From Bin87 sp034423595 (GTDB lineage: Bacteria; Chloroflexota; Dehalococcoidia; Lucifugimonadales; UBA3495), in NCBI GenBank assembly GCA_965207025.1, contig OZ242258.1, forward strand, positions 2,914,001-2,978,000: a stretch of 64,000 nt of DNA. Reading direction: 5' to 3'. Of the stretch, positions 7,769 to 16,727 are shown piece by piece. A program made the position numbers and the translations under genes. The number at the start of each line of letters is the position of its first letter. Positions within the stretch are counted from its first letter, which is position 1. The notes under the pieces were generated by a model. That model saw nothing but the letters and a program-made list of their open reading frames with translations. It was not told where the DNA came from and did not search any database.

Positions 7769-8896
7769 ATGGACCTCGGCCTCTTTTATCAGATCCAGGT
7801 GCCCAAACCCTGGGACGACCGCAGTGAATCCCAAAAATTCCAGGAAATGGTGGAGCAGGTCTGTTTCGCCGAGGAAATCGGTATGACCTCAGTCTGGTTC
7901 GTGGAACACCATTTCCGGTCAGAATGGTCCCACTCCAGCGCTCCCGACATCACCTTGGCCGCCCTCAGCCAGCGAACCGCCAACATGCGCCTGGGCATCG
8001 CGGTGACTCTGGCGCCATTGCACCACCCGTTGCACGTCGCCTCCCGAATGGCCACGCTGGATATCCTTTCCGGCGGCCGGGTCAACCTGGGCATCGGACG
8101 TTCCGGCTACCCCTACCAGATGATACCCTACGGCGCCGACCTGCCCGACGTGTCGGAAATGGTCGAGGAATACCTCCAGATCATCCCGGGGGCCTGGACG
8201 GAAGAAACTTTCTCCTTTCAGGGCAAGCACTACGACATCCCGCCCCGGGAAATAATCCCCAAGCCCGTTCAGAAACCCCATCCGCCAATCTGGCAGGCCG
8301 TCAGCCAGGAATTCACCGCCGAGAAGGTGGGACGCCAGGGACTGGGCTGTCTCGCCCAGACCAGCGTCGGTCTCGACCGGGCTGAGGGCCTCATTCAAAT
8401 CTACCGGGACGCTATCCAAAACCCCGAACCCGCCACTAAGCTGGTCTATCCACGCGTCGCCGGCAACACCGTCGGCCTCTGCATGGAAAACCGGCAAAAA
8501 GCCTTTGCGCGCGCCGAAACCATCATCGACTGGTACCGCGAGCAACAGCGCATCCGCGATTCCTACGTCTGGCAGGGTTACGACCCGGCTCGCGTCCCGC
8601 CCGATTACCAGTGGCACTACCAGCGCGCCGTCAACGCCGACACCGCCCGCGCCGACGAAATAACCTCCCGCTCCCTCATCGATGACGGCGGACGCTTCTG
8701 CATCGGCAACCCCGACGACTGCATCAAGTACATTGAAGACTACGAGCGCATGGGCGTTGACGAGATCATGCCCTTGTTCCAGGTCGGGCCGGTCAGCCAC
8801 GAGGAGGTCATGGAGTCCTTGCGGCTCTTCGGCAAGTACATCATCCCCCATTTCCAGGAGAAGGCCCGTAAAGAGTCGCTGGCCGCCGACAACTGA
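7769..8896 (+). CDS. LLM-class flavin-dependent oxidoreductase
   Basis: 375 residues from the ATG at 7769, with AGGAGC upstream; the frame is open further left but the coding character begins here. SVWFVEHHF, RLGIAVTLAPLHHPLHVA, GGRVNLGIGRSGYPYQM and the late GNPDDCIKYIEDYERMGVDEIM are typical of the luciferase-like TIM barrel. It probably uses FMNH2 or F420H2 to oxidise a small organic substrate. Full length, in its own transcription unit. Confidence 0.92.
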   Translation: MDLGLFYQIQVPKPWDDRSESQKFQEMVEQVCFAEEIGMTSVWFVEHHFRSEWSHSSAPDITLAALSQRTANMRLGIAVTLAPLHHPLHVASRMATLDILSGGRVNLGIGRSGYPYQMIPYGADLPDVSEMVEEYLQIIPGAWTEETFSFQGKHYDIPPREIIPKPVQKPHPPIWQAVSQEFTAEKVGRQGLGCLAQTSVGLDRAEGLIQIYRDAIQNPEPATKLVYPRVAGNTVGLCMENRQKAFARAETIIDWYREQQRIRDSYVWQGYDPARVPPDYQWHYQRAVNADTARADEITSRSLIDDGGRFCIGNPDDCIKYIEDYERMGVDEIMPLFQVGPVSHEEVMESLRLFGKYIIPHFQEKARKESLAADN

Positions 8897-8920
8897 TTCG
8901 CGAAATCCATCGTAAAACGT

Positions 8921-8947
8921 ATAGGGGCGACCTGTTGGCCGCCCCTG
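8921..8947. repeat. GGGGCGGGTTT-type palindrome, diverged copy 2
   Basis: ATAGGGGCG...CCGCCCCTGA hairpin between the convergent LLM and tubulin-like genes. Placed as it is, it could serve as a bidirectional terminator-like structure. Confidence 0.55.
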
Positions 8948-8970
8948 AGTCATTGGACCAAAACGCGAAG

Positions 8971-10491
8971 CTATGGTCGGAATCCGCCCATCCCATTCTC
9001 GTGGCCGTTGTCATACTGCCTTTCCTGGGTAATGGCCGCGGCCCGGCTCTGCCTCTCGCGTTCGTTCTTGACCTGCTGTCCCCGGGACACGTACCCGAAC
9101 TGGGTTTCCATGTTGTAGCCGTTGGGCGCCATGAAGTGGCCCGTGCCGAACCCCGTTTGCTCCAGACCGTCCGCCATATGCGCCGGCGTGTAGGTGTCAT
9201 GCATGATGTCCGTTATGCTGTATATATTCCCAGTCTGCAATGGGTACAGCAACGACACGTGCATGTGCCGGTCTCCAGGGCTTTCCTGGAAGTTGGCGGA
9301 GGCGAAGGACCAGGTCAGATTCGGGTACGCCAGCTCAAAGTCTTCACGGTCCAGTTGGTCCCGCACGTCAGACTCAATCTCGGCCAGACCTTCCGTTTCA
9401 ACGGGAACCGTAATCACCATCCGCATCACTGCCTCCCCGTGAATGAAGTCATGGTTTGCCAGGTTCATGTCGTTGCGGTTCGGATCCAGAATATCCCACA
9501 TCGCCTTCTTGGTGGCCCAGGACAGTTGCTTGGCGTCGTCGTTGACCACCACCAACTCCGAGCGGCGCAAACGGCTAGGCAGCCAGCGCGGGCTCTGCTG
9601 CGGCACGTTGTTCACGTCCAGCCGCCGGCTCATCACGCGCATTCCAAACCAGCCGTTTGAATACCCGCCGAAACTCGCCACCGTCTCAGACAATGAACCG
9701 CTGTCAACCCGGTCCCGCATCCCGGCTTCCATGGAAGCCAGCCCAATCGCCAGCCTGTTATCCAATCGCTGGTAATCGCGGGATATCCTGTTATCGGTGA
9801 CCAGCGCGGGGTAACCCCGTATCTGGTGCGAATCGCCGTTGGAACTGCCGATTGTCTTGGGTCGCGCCAACCCCATGGTCTCTTCGTAGGCCCCCCACGT
9901 CTCCCGCCGCATATTCTCTTCCAGAACGTGCTCCCGCGGCATCAGCATGATTGGGAAAAACAGAGCGTCCGGGAACCTCTCCACCAGCATCTGGTGCAGC
10001 ACGCCTCCCAGCTTGGCGTGGCCTCCGAAACCCAGCCATTCAAGAATTATCTGTGGCGGGGAACCCACCTCTTCCGAGCGGCGCGTTACCGTGTCAACCA
10101 TCCGCTCCATGTCCCGGTGGATCAGCCCGAAGTAGTCCTTGTACGCGTTGGGGTCTCGGAGAAAACCGTCCACCTTCGGCAGATAACCGGGCACTATTAC
10201 CGGTAGGCTCGGGAACCGTTCCCTCCGGCGCATCGCCTGCGTTTCGGCGTCAATCGCGTCAATGGAGCCCTGGTTGCAGTCATACATCAACAGGCTCTGC
10301 ACCCGGTCCAGCACGCCTGCTTCGCCCATTCGCTGGGCCCACTTCCAACTGCGCTTATACCCGGCGGTGCCTACTGCCACCGATACGATGGGCGGCGGAA
10401 CCCCGTCGCGGTCATGGTCTTGCTGCGAGCCCAAACGATGCGGGTTGTTCCGACGGATGTGAAAAGTTCGATTTTGCAATTTTGGCGGCAT
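8971..10491 (-). CDS. Divergent tubulin/FtsZ-superfamily-like protein 1 (candidate)
   Basis: 506 residues. After a polar N-terminus, IVSVAVGTAGYKRS (about 35-48) looks like the first strand and Gly loop of the FtsZ/tubulin GTPase fold, LLMYDCNQ (about 67-74) sits where FtsZ has its N-x-D strand end, and IILEWLGFGGHAKLGG (about 148-163) occupies the place of the GGGTGSG T4 loop, followed by a helix and the strand DALFFPIMLMP. The Gly signature is degenerate (GFGGHxxLGG). A long C-terminal region follows, and the tail is Arg/Gln/Asn-rich. The paralogue at 10724-12082 conserves the same motifs. The assignment is by pattern only; an unrelated Rossmann-like NTPase is possible. Confidence 0.55.
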   Translation of the reverse strand: MPPKLQNRTFHIRRNNPHRLGSQQDHDRDGVPPPIVSVAVGTAGYKRSWKWAQRMGEAGVLDRVQSLLMYDCNQGSIDAIDAETQAMRRRERFPSLPVIVPGYLPKVDGFLRDPNAYKDYFGLIHRDMERMVDTVTRRSEEVGSPPQIILEWLGFGGHAKLGGVLHQMLVERFPDALFFPIMLMPREHVLEENMRRETWGAYEETMGLARPKTIGSSNGDSHQIRGYPALVTDNRISRDYQRLDNRLAIGLASMEAGMRDRVDSGSLSETVASFGGYSNGWFGMRVMSRRLDVNNVPQQSPRWLPSRLRRSELVVVNDDAKQLSWATKKAMWDILDPNRNDMNLANHDFIHGEAVMRMVITVPVETEGLAEIESDVRDQLDREDFELAYPNLTWSFASANFQESPGDRHMHVSLLYPLQTGNIYSITDIMHDTYTPAHMADGLEQTGFGTGHFMAPNGYNMETQFGYVSRGQQVKNERERQSRAAAITQERQYDNGHENGMGGFRP

Positions 10492-10611
10492 GGCTGTTGA
10501 ACCCCCCTTGCCAGCTTGGGTAGTCCCGATTCTGCCTCAGTAGTTCGCGTTGCAAAGTTGAACTACATCCGGTCAAGTTATAAATGATGGGATTTAGTTA
10601 TTGTAAATTAC

Positions 10612-10630
10612 CCCAGCGCCAAACGCTGGG
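10612..10630 (-). terminator. Weak hairpin after tubulin-like gene 2
   Basis: CCCAGCG and CGCTGGG with a five-base loop. On the minus strand it is followed only by an AT-rich stretch (gtaatttac), not a clean T-run. It lies in the 232-bp gap between the two tubulin-like genes, which is otherwise AT-rich for this genome and probably holds the promoter of gene 1. Confidence 0.4.
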
Positions 10631-10723
10631 CGTGTCGTTACCTACACATATTATAGTTGATAGCGTAGGAACGCGTCAAATAACGCTTCCAAACAGTCAT
10701 TTGGGGAAATTATCGTAAAATCA

Positions 10724-12082
10724 CTAAATATAGCGTACATATTGCCTCCATTCTTCACCGGAATCGTCGCGCTCGTCGGGCGCATTCCCGCCGCCGACCG
10801 CATCCATGTGGTAATACGTCCCGAAACCGGTCTCGTGTCTGACCGGTACCGACCGCTTCTCCGGCGAGTAGCCCGGATGAAGAATGTCCATCACCGGCGC
10901 TAGCTCCCCCTGCACCGGATAAACCCGCGTTATGTGCATGTATGGATCCTCAGACAGTCCCTCCACGAATCGCGCCGTGTTGAACGCGATGTCCATGTTC
11001 GGAAACTGCCCGAACAGGTTGCTGCGATCCAACACGTCCGCCGCGTTCGCTGCCACCGGCTCCAGCGAGTCCGGATGAACCGGTAAAGACACCACCACTT
11101 CTTGTGGAACGTGGTTCAGGTCGCTGATCCCTTCCGCCATCTGCGAAGGCGGGTCCAGCGTTGACCAGATGGCGTGTCCCACCGCCATCGGCAGTTCTTC
11201 CTCCGGTCCCACCGCCGCGTATTCCCGCCACCACGGCGGCAACCTCAGCCACTCGAATTTCTTCATCACCGGCATCTTCCGCTTCACCGCCGCCATCCCC
11301 AGCCAACCGCCCGACGCCGCCGCCAGCCGTTGACACGCCGCTGCCAACGGGCTATCGGTGTTGCCTTCCTCGTCGAAATCCGCAACCTCTACCCCCGCCA
11401 GGCCCGTCGCCAGCCTCATGTCCTCCTCACCAAAGCTGCCGCCCGATTGCCCGGTCAGCAGGCAATCGGATCCTTCCAGCAGGCTTTCGTAGCGTTCCCA
11501 GATGAATCGCCGGGTCCACTCTTCGGAAACGTGGTCTTCCGGCAATTTCAGTATCGGAAGAATCACCGCGCCGGGAAATGCTCCACGCAATTTCCGGTGC
11601 AACAGACCACCCAACACGGAATGACCGGAAAAACCCATGAATTCCACTATCGCCTCGGGATTCCGGCCCGACCGCTCCGATTGCGCTATGAGCTGGCCCA
11701 CGATGTTGTCCATGTCGCGCTCCAGCGGCCCTTCGTATTCCTCGAACAGTCTGGGATCCCGCATGAAACCGTTGGCCATCGGAATGTAATTCGGAAACAG
11801 TACCTGTACGCCCGTGCCATGCTTTGACCTGCCCAGGAATTTCCGCAGGAAGCCCTGGACGTAGTTCACCGTAATCTCGTTGCAATCGTAGAATACCGCG
11901 CTTTGCACCCGTCCAATCTCAGACAACTCCGACATTCGCTGTAGAAACATCAAAGATCGCCGCGCCCCTGCGGTTCCAACGCCAAGCACGACTAAAGACG
12001 GCAAATTCCTTTCCGTCTTGCGTCGAGCAGTGCGCAGTAACCGGTGGCCCCGGCCCCGGGGCTGGACAAAGATACTTGACAT
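10724..12082 (-). CDS. Divergent tubulin/FtsZ-superfamily-like protein 2 (candidate)
   Basis: 452 residues. It shares with its neighbour the motifs LVVLGVGTAGARRS (about 30-43), VFYDCNE (63-69), RDPRLFEEYEGPLERDM (108-124) and AIVEFMGFSGHSVLGG (144-159), followed by PGAVILPILKLPEDH. The common order (Gly loop, D-C-N strand, G-x-G-H-x-x-L-G-G loop) parallels T1, T2 and T4 of tubulin/FtsZ with non-canonical residues. The ATG is 13 bases after the stop of the alpha/beta hydrolase, so it is probably cotranscribed with that gene. Function unknown; a cytoskeletal or GTP-binding role is inference. Confidence 0.55.
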   Translation of the reverse strand: MSSIFVQPRGRGHRLLRTARRKTERNLPSLVVLGVGTAGARRSLMFLQRMSELSEIGRVQSAVFYDCNEITVNYVQGFLRKFLGRSKHGTGVQVLFPNYIPMANGFMRDPRLFEEYEGPLERDMDNIVGQLIAQSERSGRNPEAIVEFMGFSGHSVLGGLLHRKLRGAFPGAVILPILKLPEDHVSEEWTRRFIWERYESLLEGSDCLLTGQSGGSFGEEDMRLATGLAGVEVADFDEEGNTDSPLAAACQRLAAASGGWLGMAAVKRKMPVMKKFEWLRLPPWWREYAAVGPEEELPMAVGHAIWSTLDPPSQMAEGISDLNHVPQEVVVSLPVHPDSLEPVAANAADVLDRSNLFGQFPNMDIAFNTARFVEGLSEDPYMHITRVYPVQGELAPVMDILHPGYSPEKRSVPVRHETGFGTYYHMDAVGGGNAPDERDDSGEEWRQYVRYI

Positions 12083-12095
12083 CGTAATTCGGTTA

Positions 12096-12896
12096 TTATG
12101 AGCCCGGCTTCAGGAAAGACAACACCGCGTCAACAAACCCTTCCGGGTCCTCAATCTGCGGAATGTGCCCTACCCCCGGCATTATGTGCTTCCGGGCCCG
12201 CACGATGTTGTTGTGCAGCAGTTCTTCCCCGTCCCTCAGCCGGTCCACTTCACCATACAGCACCAGCGTCTCCCGCGCGTTCACTTGGGGCAGCCGCGTC
12301 ATAATGTCGTACCATGCCAGCGACTCGTGCAGTTTCTTCACCCACGCCCCCGCCTGCGCTCGCGTATCATTCTGGGCATCCACCCATTCCTGTCGAGGTT
12401 CTGCAAAGGTGGTTGACTCTTTGGCCTGCTCCATAGTGCGCGGGACGGGCATACCGTCAGCGTCGTAGCCAGCCGCGGCCTCGGCGATCCGCTCCGGCGC
12501 GGACCGCGCGTCCCACACCGGCGCGCCCACCAGCACCAGCTTGTCCAGCCGGTCCGAGAAAGACGCCGCCATCTCCGTGGCCAGCACCGCGCCCACCGAG
12601 TTGCCCACGTAGTGCCCCCGGTGAATGTTCAATATCTGGCACGCGTCGTCCAGCGCCTGGGCATAGTCGGGTATGTTGAAATGCCTGGTCGGCTTGTCCG
12701 ACTTCCCATGCCCCAGCATGTCGAAAGCGTAGCAGGTGTAATGCTGGCTGAATGCGTCAATCACGGTGCTCCACGCCCAGGTTGAGGTGCCCAGCGGGTG
12801 CAGCATAACCAGCGGATAGCCGGTGCCTTGCTTGACGAAGTGCATATTGCCTTCGCGGGTGGGAACGGTATCGGTCAAATCTCGCTGCACGAACAT
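12096..12896 (-). CDS. Alpha/beta hydrolase
   Basis: 266 residues from the ATG at 12896, with GAGGAGG upstream. LVMLHPLGTSTWAW gives the oxyanion region, YVGNSVGAVLA the nucleophile elbow (Ser in GNSVG), LVLYGEVDRL the acid region and PGVGHIPQIEDP the catalytic His. Typical of small esterases and C-C hydrolases; substrate unknown. The first gene of a likely operon with tubulin-like protein 2. Confidence 0.9.
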   Translation of the reverse strand: MFVQRDLTDTVPTREGNMHFVKQGTGYPLVMLHPLGTSTWAWSTVIDAFSQHYTCYAFDMLGHGKSDKPTRHFNIPDYAQALDDACQILNIHRGHYVGNSVGAVLATEMAASFSDRLDKLVLVGAPVWDARSAPERIAEAAAGYDADGMPVPRTMEQAKESTTFAEPRQEWVDAQNDTRAQAGAWVKKLHESLAWYDIMTRLPQVNARETLVLYGEVDRLRDGEELLHNNIVRARKHIMPGVGHIPQIEDPEGFVDAVLSFLKPGS

Positions 12897-13049
12897 GACG
12901 GAGCCTCCTCTTGGTGGCGGAAAAGGAGCGATTACGGAACTTGATGCAATGCTAACTATGGGCGGGTACAATGTCAATTACGAGCGTTTGCTGGGTAAAG
13001 TTGCATTAGGGCGGTCTTGTCATCGTCATTCCGAGGTCGTATTGCCGTC

Positions 13050-13069
13050 ATTCCGGCGAAAGCCGGAAT
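13050..13069. repeat. ATTCCGGC-GAAA-GCCGGAAT hairpin
   Basis: A perfect 8-bp stem with a GAAA tetraloop in the intergenic space before 13203. A related gtcattccggcgaaag half-copy is at 7562. Belongs to a third short palindrome family in the core region. Confidence 0.7.
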
Positions 13070-13202
13070 CCAATAGCCTATGCCCCGATCACGTTGACCA
13101 ATGCCTTGACTTTCTGGACTCCTGCGTAACTCCAATCCTGCAAATCCTAAAATCCGCTAAATCCTGATTCTGACGACGCGCCAAAAAAGGAACGAAGGCA
13201 AC

Positions 13203-13721
13203 ATGGGCATCCTGACCGAACCAATGAAAAAGGCCCTCACCGAACAGCGGTTGATCTTCGTCGCCACCGTCTGCCCCGACGGCTCTCCCAACCTCTCCCC
13301 CAAGGGCACCGTGATGGTCTGGGATGACGACCACGTGCTCTTCACCGACCTCGCCTCCCCCGGCACCATGCGCAACCTCGAACACAACCCGGCCATCGAA
13401 ATCAACACCCTCGACGTGTTCGCCCGCAAGGGATACCGTTTCAAGGGCATCGCCAAAATTCACCGGGGCGATGCTGTATTCGATACCGTCGTTGACCGTA
13501 TGCGTAACGGCACGACGACCTTACAGGGCCTGGCCGACAGCGTAAGGGCCGTTGCCCTGATCCGGGTCGAGCAGGCTCTGCCCCTGGTATCTCCCGGCTA
13601 TTGGGGCGGCGCGACGGAGACGGATATGCGCCAGCAGTACGAAACGTACTGGAATGAAATCAACGCGCAATGGCATTCCGCCCAAAAGTCCCTCTCCCCT
13701 GGTGGGAGAGGGCTGGGGTGA
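13203..13721 (+). CDS. Pyridoxamine 5'-phosphate oxidase-like flavin-binding protein
   Basis: 172 residues. LIFVATVCPDGSPNLSPKGTVMVWDDDHVLFTD and GTMRNLEHNPAIEINTLD are the split-barrel FMN-binding pattern of the PNPOx-like family. Members are FMN or F420 oxidoreductases of various substrates. The last residues (SLSPGGRGLG) are encoded by the CTCTCCC palindrome, so the native C-terminus has been replaced or extended by the repeat. Confidence 0.85.
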   Translation: MGILTEPMKKALTEQRLIFVATVCPDGSPNLSPKGTVMVWDDDHVLFTDLASPGTMRNLEHNPAIEINTLDVFARKGYRFKGIAKIHRGDAVFDTVVDRMRNGTTTLQGLADSVRAVALIRVEQALPLVSPGYWGGATETDMRQQYETYWNEINAQWHSAQKSLSPGGRGLG

Positions 13722-13726
13722 GGGGG
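13690..13726. repeat. CTCTCCC/GGGAGAG palindrome, copy 2
   Basis: Same architecture as the copy at 6951. This one overlaps the 3' end of the PNPOx-like gene and supplies its last codons and stop. Confidence 0.9.
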
Positions 13727-13743
13727 TTTCACCACAATCTCAA

Positions 13744-14205
13744 ATGCCTACCGCAGATTCAACACCCAACATCACCGTCAAGGTCGTCGAAACCGCCGCC
13801 GAACTCGAGGGCGCCGTAACCGTCCGCATGCGCGTTTTCGTCGGCGAACAGGGCATCCCTGCCGACGTGGAGGTCGATGACGCCGACTCTGCGCCCGACA
13901 CCGTTCACGCCGTCGCCCTGCATCAGGGCACGGTCATTGCCACCGGCCGCCTGCTCCCCGACGTAGATGGCAAAGGCCCTCACATCGGCCGCATGGCCGT
14001 CGAGCGCGACTGGCGACGCAACGGCGTCGGCGGCATGGTGCTGTCGTTCTTGGAACAACAGGGCCTGCTGTTAGGCTTCGGGCAAATCACCCTCCACGCC
14101 CAGGAATACGTCAAGTCCTTCTACGCCCAACACGGCTACGCAGAGGTCGGCGAAATGTTCCTCGAAGAGGGCATCCCTCACCGCGAGATGGTCAAGGTAC
14201 TTTAG
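13744..14205 (+). CDS. GNAT-family N-acetyltransferase
   Basis: 153 residues from the ATG at 13744. VRMRVFVGEQGIPADVEVDDAD, GRLLPD, IGRMAVERDWRRNGVGGMVL (the acetyl-CoA pyrophosphate loop R-x-x-G-x-G/A) and LHAQEYVKSFYAQHGY match ElaA/YjdJ-like GNAT proteins. It probably acetylates a small molecule or protein amine. It follows the PNPOx-like gene across the repeat. Confidence 0.9.
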   Translation: MPTADSTPNITVKVVETAAELEGAVTVRMRVFVGEQGIPADVEVDDADSAPDTVHAVALHQGTVIATGRLLPDVDGKGPHIGRMAVERDWRRNGVGGMVLSFLEQQGLLLGFGQITLHAQEYVKSFYAQHGYAEVGEMFLEEGIPHREMVKVL

Positions 14206-14219
14206 GCGCTTGTCGGCAG

Positions 14220-14248
14220 GTAGGGGCAGGTTTGAAACCTGCCCCTAC
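14220..14248. repeat. GGGGCAGGTTT palindrome, copy 3
   Basis: GTAGGGGCAGGTTT is followed at once by its inverted partner AAACCTGCCCCTAC, an almost loop-free perfect palindrome between convergent genes. Confidence 0.8.
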
Positions 14249-14285
14249 ACATTGCGCCAAAACTACGGTCCGGCGGACTGGTGGG

Positions 14286-14600
14286 CTATGCCACCCCCGC
14301 CGTCTCCGCCACGCCGTCCATTACGCGCACTTCCATCTTGGCGATGTGGCTCGTCGGCCGGTCACCCAGCGCCGACCGTTCCGGCGACGCGAAGTAGGCC
14401 GCTTCCTTCTCGGCAATCTCATCCGCGCTGTCGAATCGCCGTACCCAGATGAACTCCGTCCGGTCCGCGTTCACGTAACTGGACACCACCGGAATTCCCA
14501 GCCGGTCGTGCAGCGGCCGAATATGCTCGTTGAACACCCCCAGCCACGAGTCCATCATGCCCCGGTTGATAGTATAAATCCGCAGTTGATAAGCAGCCAT
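14286..14600 (-). CDS. NIPSNAP-family protein
   Basis: 104 residues. YQLRIYTINRGMMDSWLGVFNEHIRPLHDRLGI and TEFIWVRRFDSADEIAEKEAAYFASPE are the dimeric ferredoxin-like NIPSNAP pattern. Function of bacterial members is poorly defined; they often accompany catabolic enzymes. It precedes no obvious partner, and a CTCTCCC palindrome separates it from the enolase-superfamily gene upstream. Confidence 0.85.
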   Translation of the reverse strand: MAAYQLRIYTINRGMMDSWLGVFNEHIRPLHDRLGIPVVSSYVNADRTEFIWVRRFDSADEIAEKEAAYFASPERSALGDRPTSHIAKMEVRVMDGVAETAGVA

Positions 14601-14651
14601 TGGTCTATTCCTCCATGTGCTGATTCCGACTCTCCCTGAAGGTTTTCAACC

Positions 14652-14688
14652 CCCTCTCCCCTGGTGGGAGAGGGTTGGGGTGAGGGGG
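14652..14688. repeat. CTCTCCC/GGGAGAG palindrome, copy 3
   Basis: Intergenic copy between the NIPSNAP gene and the mandelate-racemase-like gene; same arms and GGGGTGAGGGG tail. Confidence 0.9.
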
Positions 14689-14751
14689 ACCGTTAACCTC
14701 GCGCTAATCCTGATAAATCCGTGAATCCGGTAAATCCTGATTCCGACAACC

Positions 14752-15837
14752 TCACGCCACCTCGTACTGCGCGATGGCATCCTGGCTGAATGATAGCCCC
14801 AGCCCCGGCCGGTCCGGCACCACGATCTCCCCGTCCACAATGTCTGGCGTCTCGTCAAACAGCCGCAGCGACCACGGCATGTATTCCACCGTCAGCCCGT
14901 TGGGGATGGCGGCGATGGTATGCGTCTGCACCTCGGGAATCAGGTGCGACACCACCGGCAGGTTGAACGCCTCGGCCATACCCGCGATCTTGCGGAACGG
15001 CGTGATCCCGCCGGCCCGCAGCAAATCGACCATCACGATATCGACGCTGCGCTGCTCCACCATGTGGCGGAAGGGCCGGATGCCATAGACGTATTCGCCG
15101 GCGCAGATCGGCGTTACCAGCGCGTCGGCAACCCGCGCCAATCCCTGGTAATCGTCCCGCGCCACCACGTCCTCCAGCCAGAACAGGTTGTACTCCTCAA
15201 CCATGCTGCCAATCTGGATCGCCTGGTTCACGTTCCACAGCTGGTTGATGTCGCACATCAGGTCAATGTCCGGCCCGATTCCCTCGCGCAGGGTGCGTAT
15301 CCGCGCAACCTCGCGGGCCGCCGTCGGTTCCGCGCCCATCTGCGTTTTCATCTGCCGGAAGCCCTGCTCCACCAGCCGCGGCCCCGCTTCAGACAGGTAT
15401 TCGAGACCCATGGGCCGCATCAACGCCCCGCTGGCGTACGTCGGTGCCCGGTCGCGGTAGCCGCCCAGCAGGCTGCACACTGTCTGGTCCAGCGCCTTGC
15501 CCTTGATGTCCCACACCGCCATGTCCACCGCCGCCAGCCCCAGCGAAAGCACGCCTTCCGGCCCCGCAGAGGCGCAGGCATCCATTAGCCTGCCCCAAAC
15601 CGCCTCGGGATTCATCGGGTCTTCGCCCACCGCCAGCTCCACCAGGTCATCCACGGCCCGGCGCAGCGCGTGTACCAGCGGCCCACCGAAAAAGGTCAGG
15701 CCAACCCCGGAAATCCCCTCGTCCGTATGCAGCTCCAGCGTTACGAACTCTCGCGTGCCGGGTTGGTCAATGCCCACCACCAACGGATTGTCGGCTGGGG
15801 TCTGGAGCACTCTCGTGGTTCCGCCGGTGATTCTCAT
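14752..15837 (-). CDS. Mandelate racemase/muconate lactonizing enzyme-like protein
   Basis: 361 residues from the ATG at 15837. The N-terminal capping domain is followed by the barrel with KTQMG (catalytic Lys region), metal ligands in LMCDINQLW, WLEDV and CAGEYVYG, and VVSHL near the C-terminal catalytic position. Members of this enolase subgroup abstract a proton alpha to a carboxylate, often acid-sugar dehydratases or racemases. The substrate is not predictable here. Confidence 0.9.
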   Translation of the reverse strand: MRITGGTTRVLQTPADNPLVVGIDQPGTREFVTLELHTDEGISGVGLTFFGGPLVHALRRAVDDLVELAVGEDPMNPEAVWGRLMDACASAGPEGVLSLGLAAVDMAVWDIKGKALDQTVCSLLGGYRDRAPTYASGALMRPMGLEYLSEAGPRLVEQGFRQMKTQMGAEPTAAREVARIRTLREGIGPDIDLMCDINQLWNVNQAIQIGSMVEEYNLFWLEDVVARDDYQGLARVADALVTPICAGEYVYGIRPFRHMVEQRSVDIVMVDLLRAGGITPFRKIAGMAEAFNLPVVSHLIPEVQTHTIAAIPNGLTVEYMPWSLRLFDETPDIVDGEIVVPDRPGLGLSFSQDAIAQYEVA

Positions 15838-16019
15838 TTCACAGCCTCTCCGCCCCTGCTGCCGCAGAGACAAGCGTTTCTATTCCGCACAATGCGCCAC
15901 GCAGGTTAGCACGGGCAGTCACCAACGGCAACACGCCCAACCCCCTCATGCGTGCCCGCTTTGTTCAACTTGTCATTGCGAGCCCAGCGTGTCAATCTCG
16001 TTGCCGAAGGAACCGTCAT

Positions 16020-16727
16020 TCAGATAACGATGTCCAACAACTGAGTGAGGTCCCTTATCTCCCAGTGCGGCACGATCCCGGCCTCGTTGGCGACGCCGTC
16101 CCGGTTCAACCAAACGCTGACCATACCGTAATCGTTCGCTCCTCGAACGTCGCTTTGCAGCGAGTCCCCAACGTGCGCCACGCTCTCCGGCTTATCGCCG
16201 AACTTGGCCAGCGCAAACTCGAAGATGCGCGGATCAGGTTTGGGAAATCCGCAATCGTGCGCGAATACCGTGAAGTCGAAAACGTCATCAATCCCCACCG
16301 CCTGCGGTGTATTGTTCCCGTTTGAGATGATTCCCAGACGAAAACGACCACGCAACGCCTCAAGAACGCCGGCTACGTCGTCGAAAGGCCTTGCGCCGGC
16401 CACCCGCGCCTCCCAGTAAAGCCGGTACAACTCCTCCGCCGCTCCCCGTGCGCGAAATCCGACGTGCTCCACGGTCCTGACCATGGCTGTGTACCGGATT
16501 TCTTCCTGCGTCGTTGCTCCCTCTCCCAACTCCGACGCAACCTCATCTCGAATTTCCATCATCTGTTGGACTGTAAGTTTCCGCGCTGCATCTCCTGGCG
16601 CCATGACCCTCAGCTGTTCCAACGTCAGTTCCAAGGCCCGCTCCATGGCCCGCTGAAAATCCCACAGCGTATCGTCCATGTCGAACGTTATCGTCGTAAT
16701 GTTCCGTGCGTCAGGCATCGCGTCCAT
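16020..16727 (-). CDS. HAD-family hydrolase
   Basis: 235 residues. FDMDDTLWD (nucleophile and acid Asp), LGIISNGNNT (motif II), then FPKPDPRIF (Lys motif) and AHVGDSLQSDVRGAN (motif IV) are all present with a four-helix cap of the C1 type. It resembles phosphoglycolate or pyrimidine 5'-nucleotidase-like HADs; substrate unknown. Confidence 0.92.
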   Translation of the reverse strand: MDAMPDARNITTITFDMDDTLWDFQRAMERALELTLEQLRVMAPGDAARKLTVQQMMEIRDEVASELGEGATTQEEIRYTAMVRTVEHVGFRARGAAEELYRLYWEARVAGARPFDDVAGVLEALRGRFRLGIISNGNNTPQAVGIDDVFDFTVFAHDCGFPKPDPRIFEFALAKFGDKPESVAHVGDSLQSDVRGANDYGMVSVWLNRDGVANEAGIVPHWEIRDLTQLLDIVI

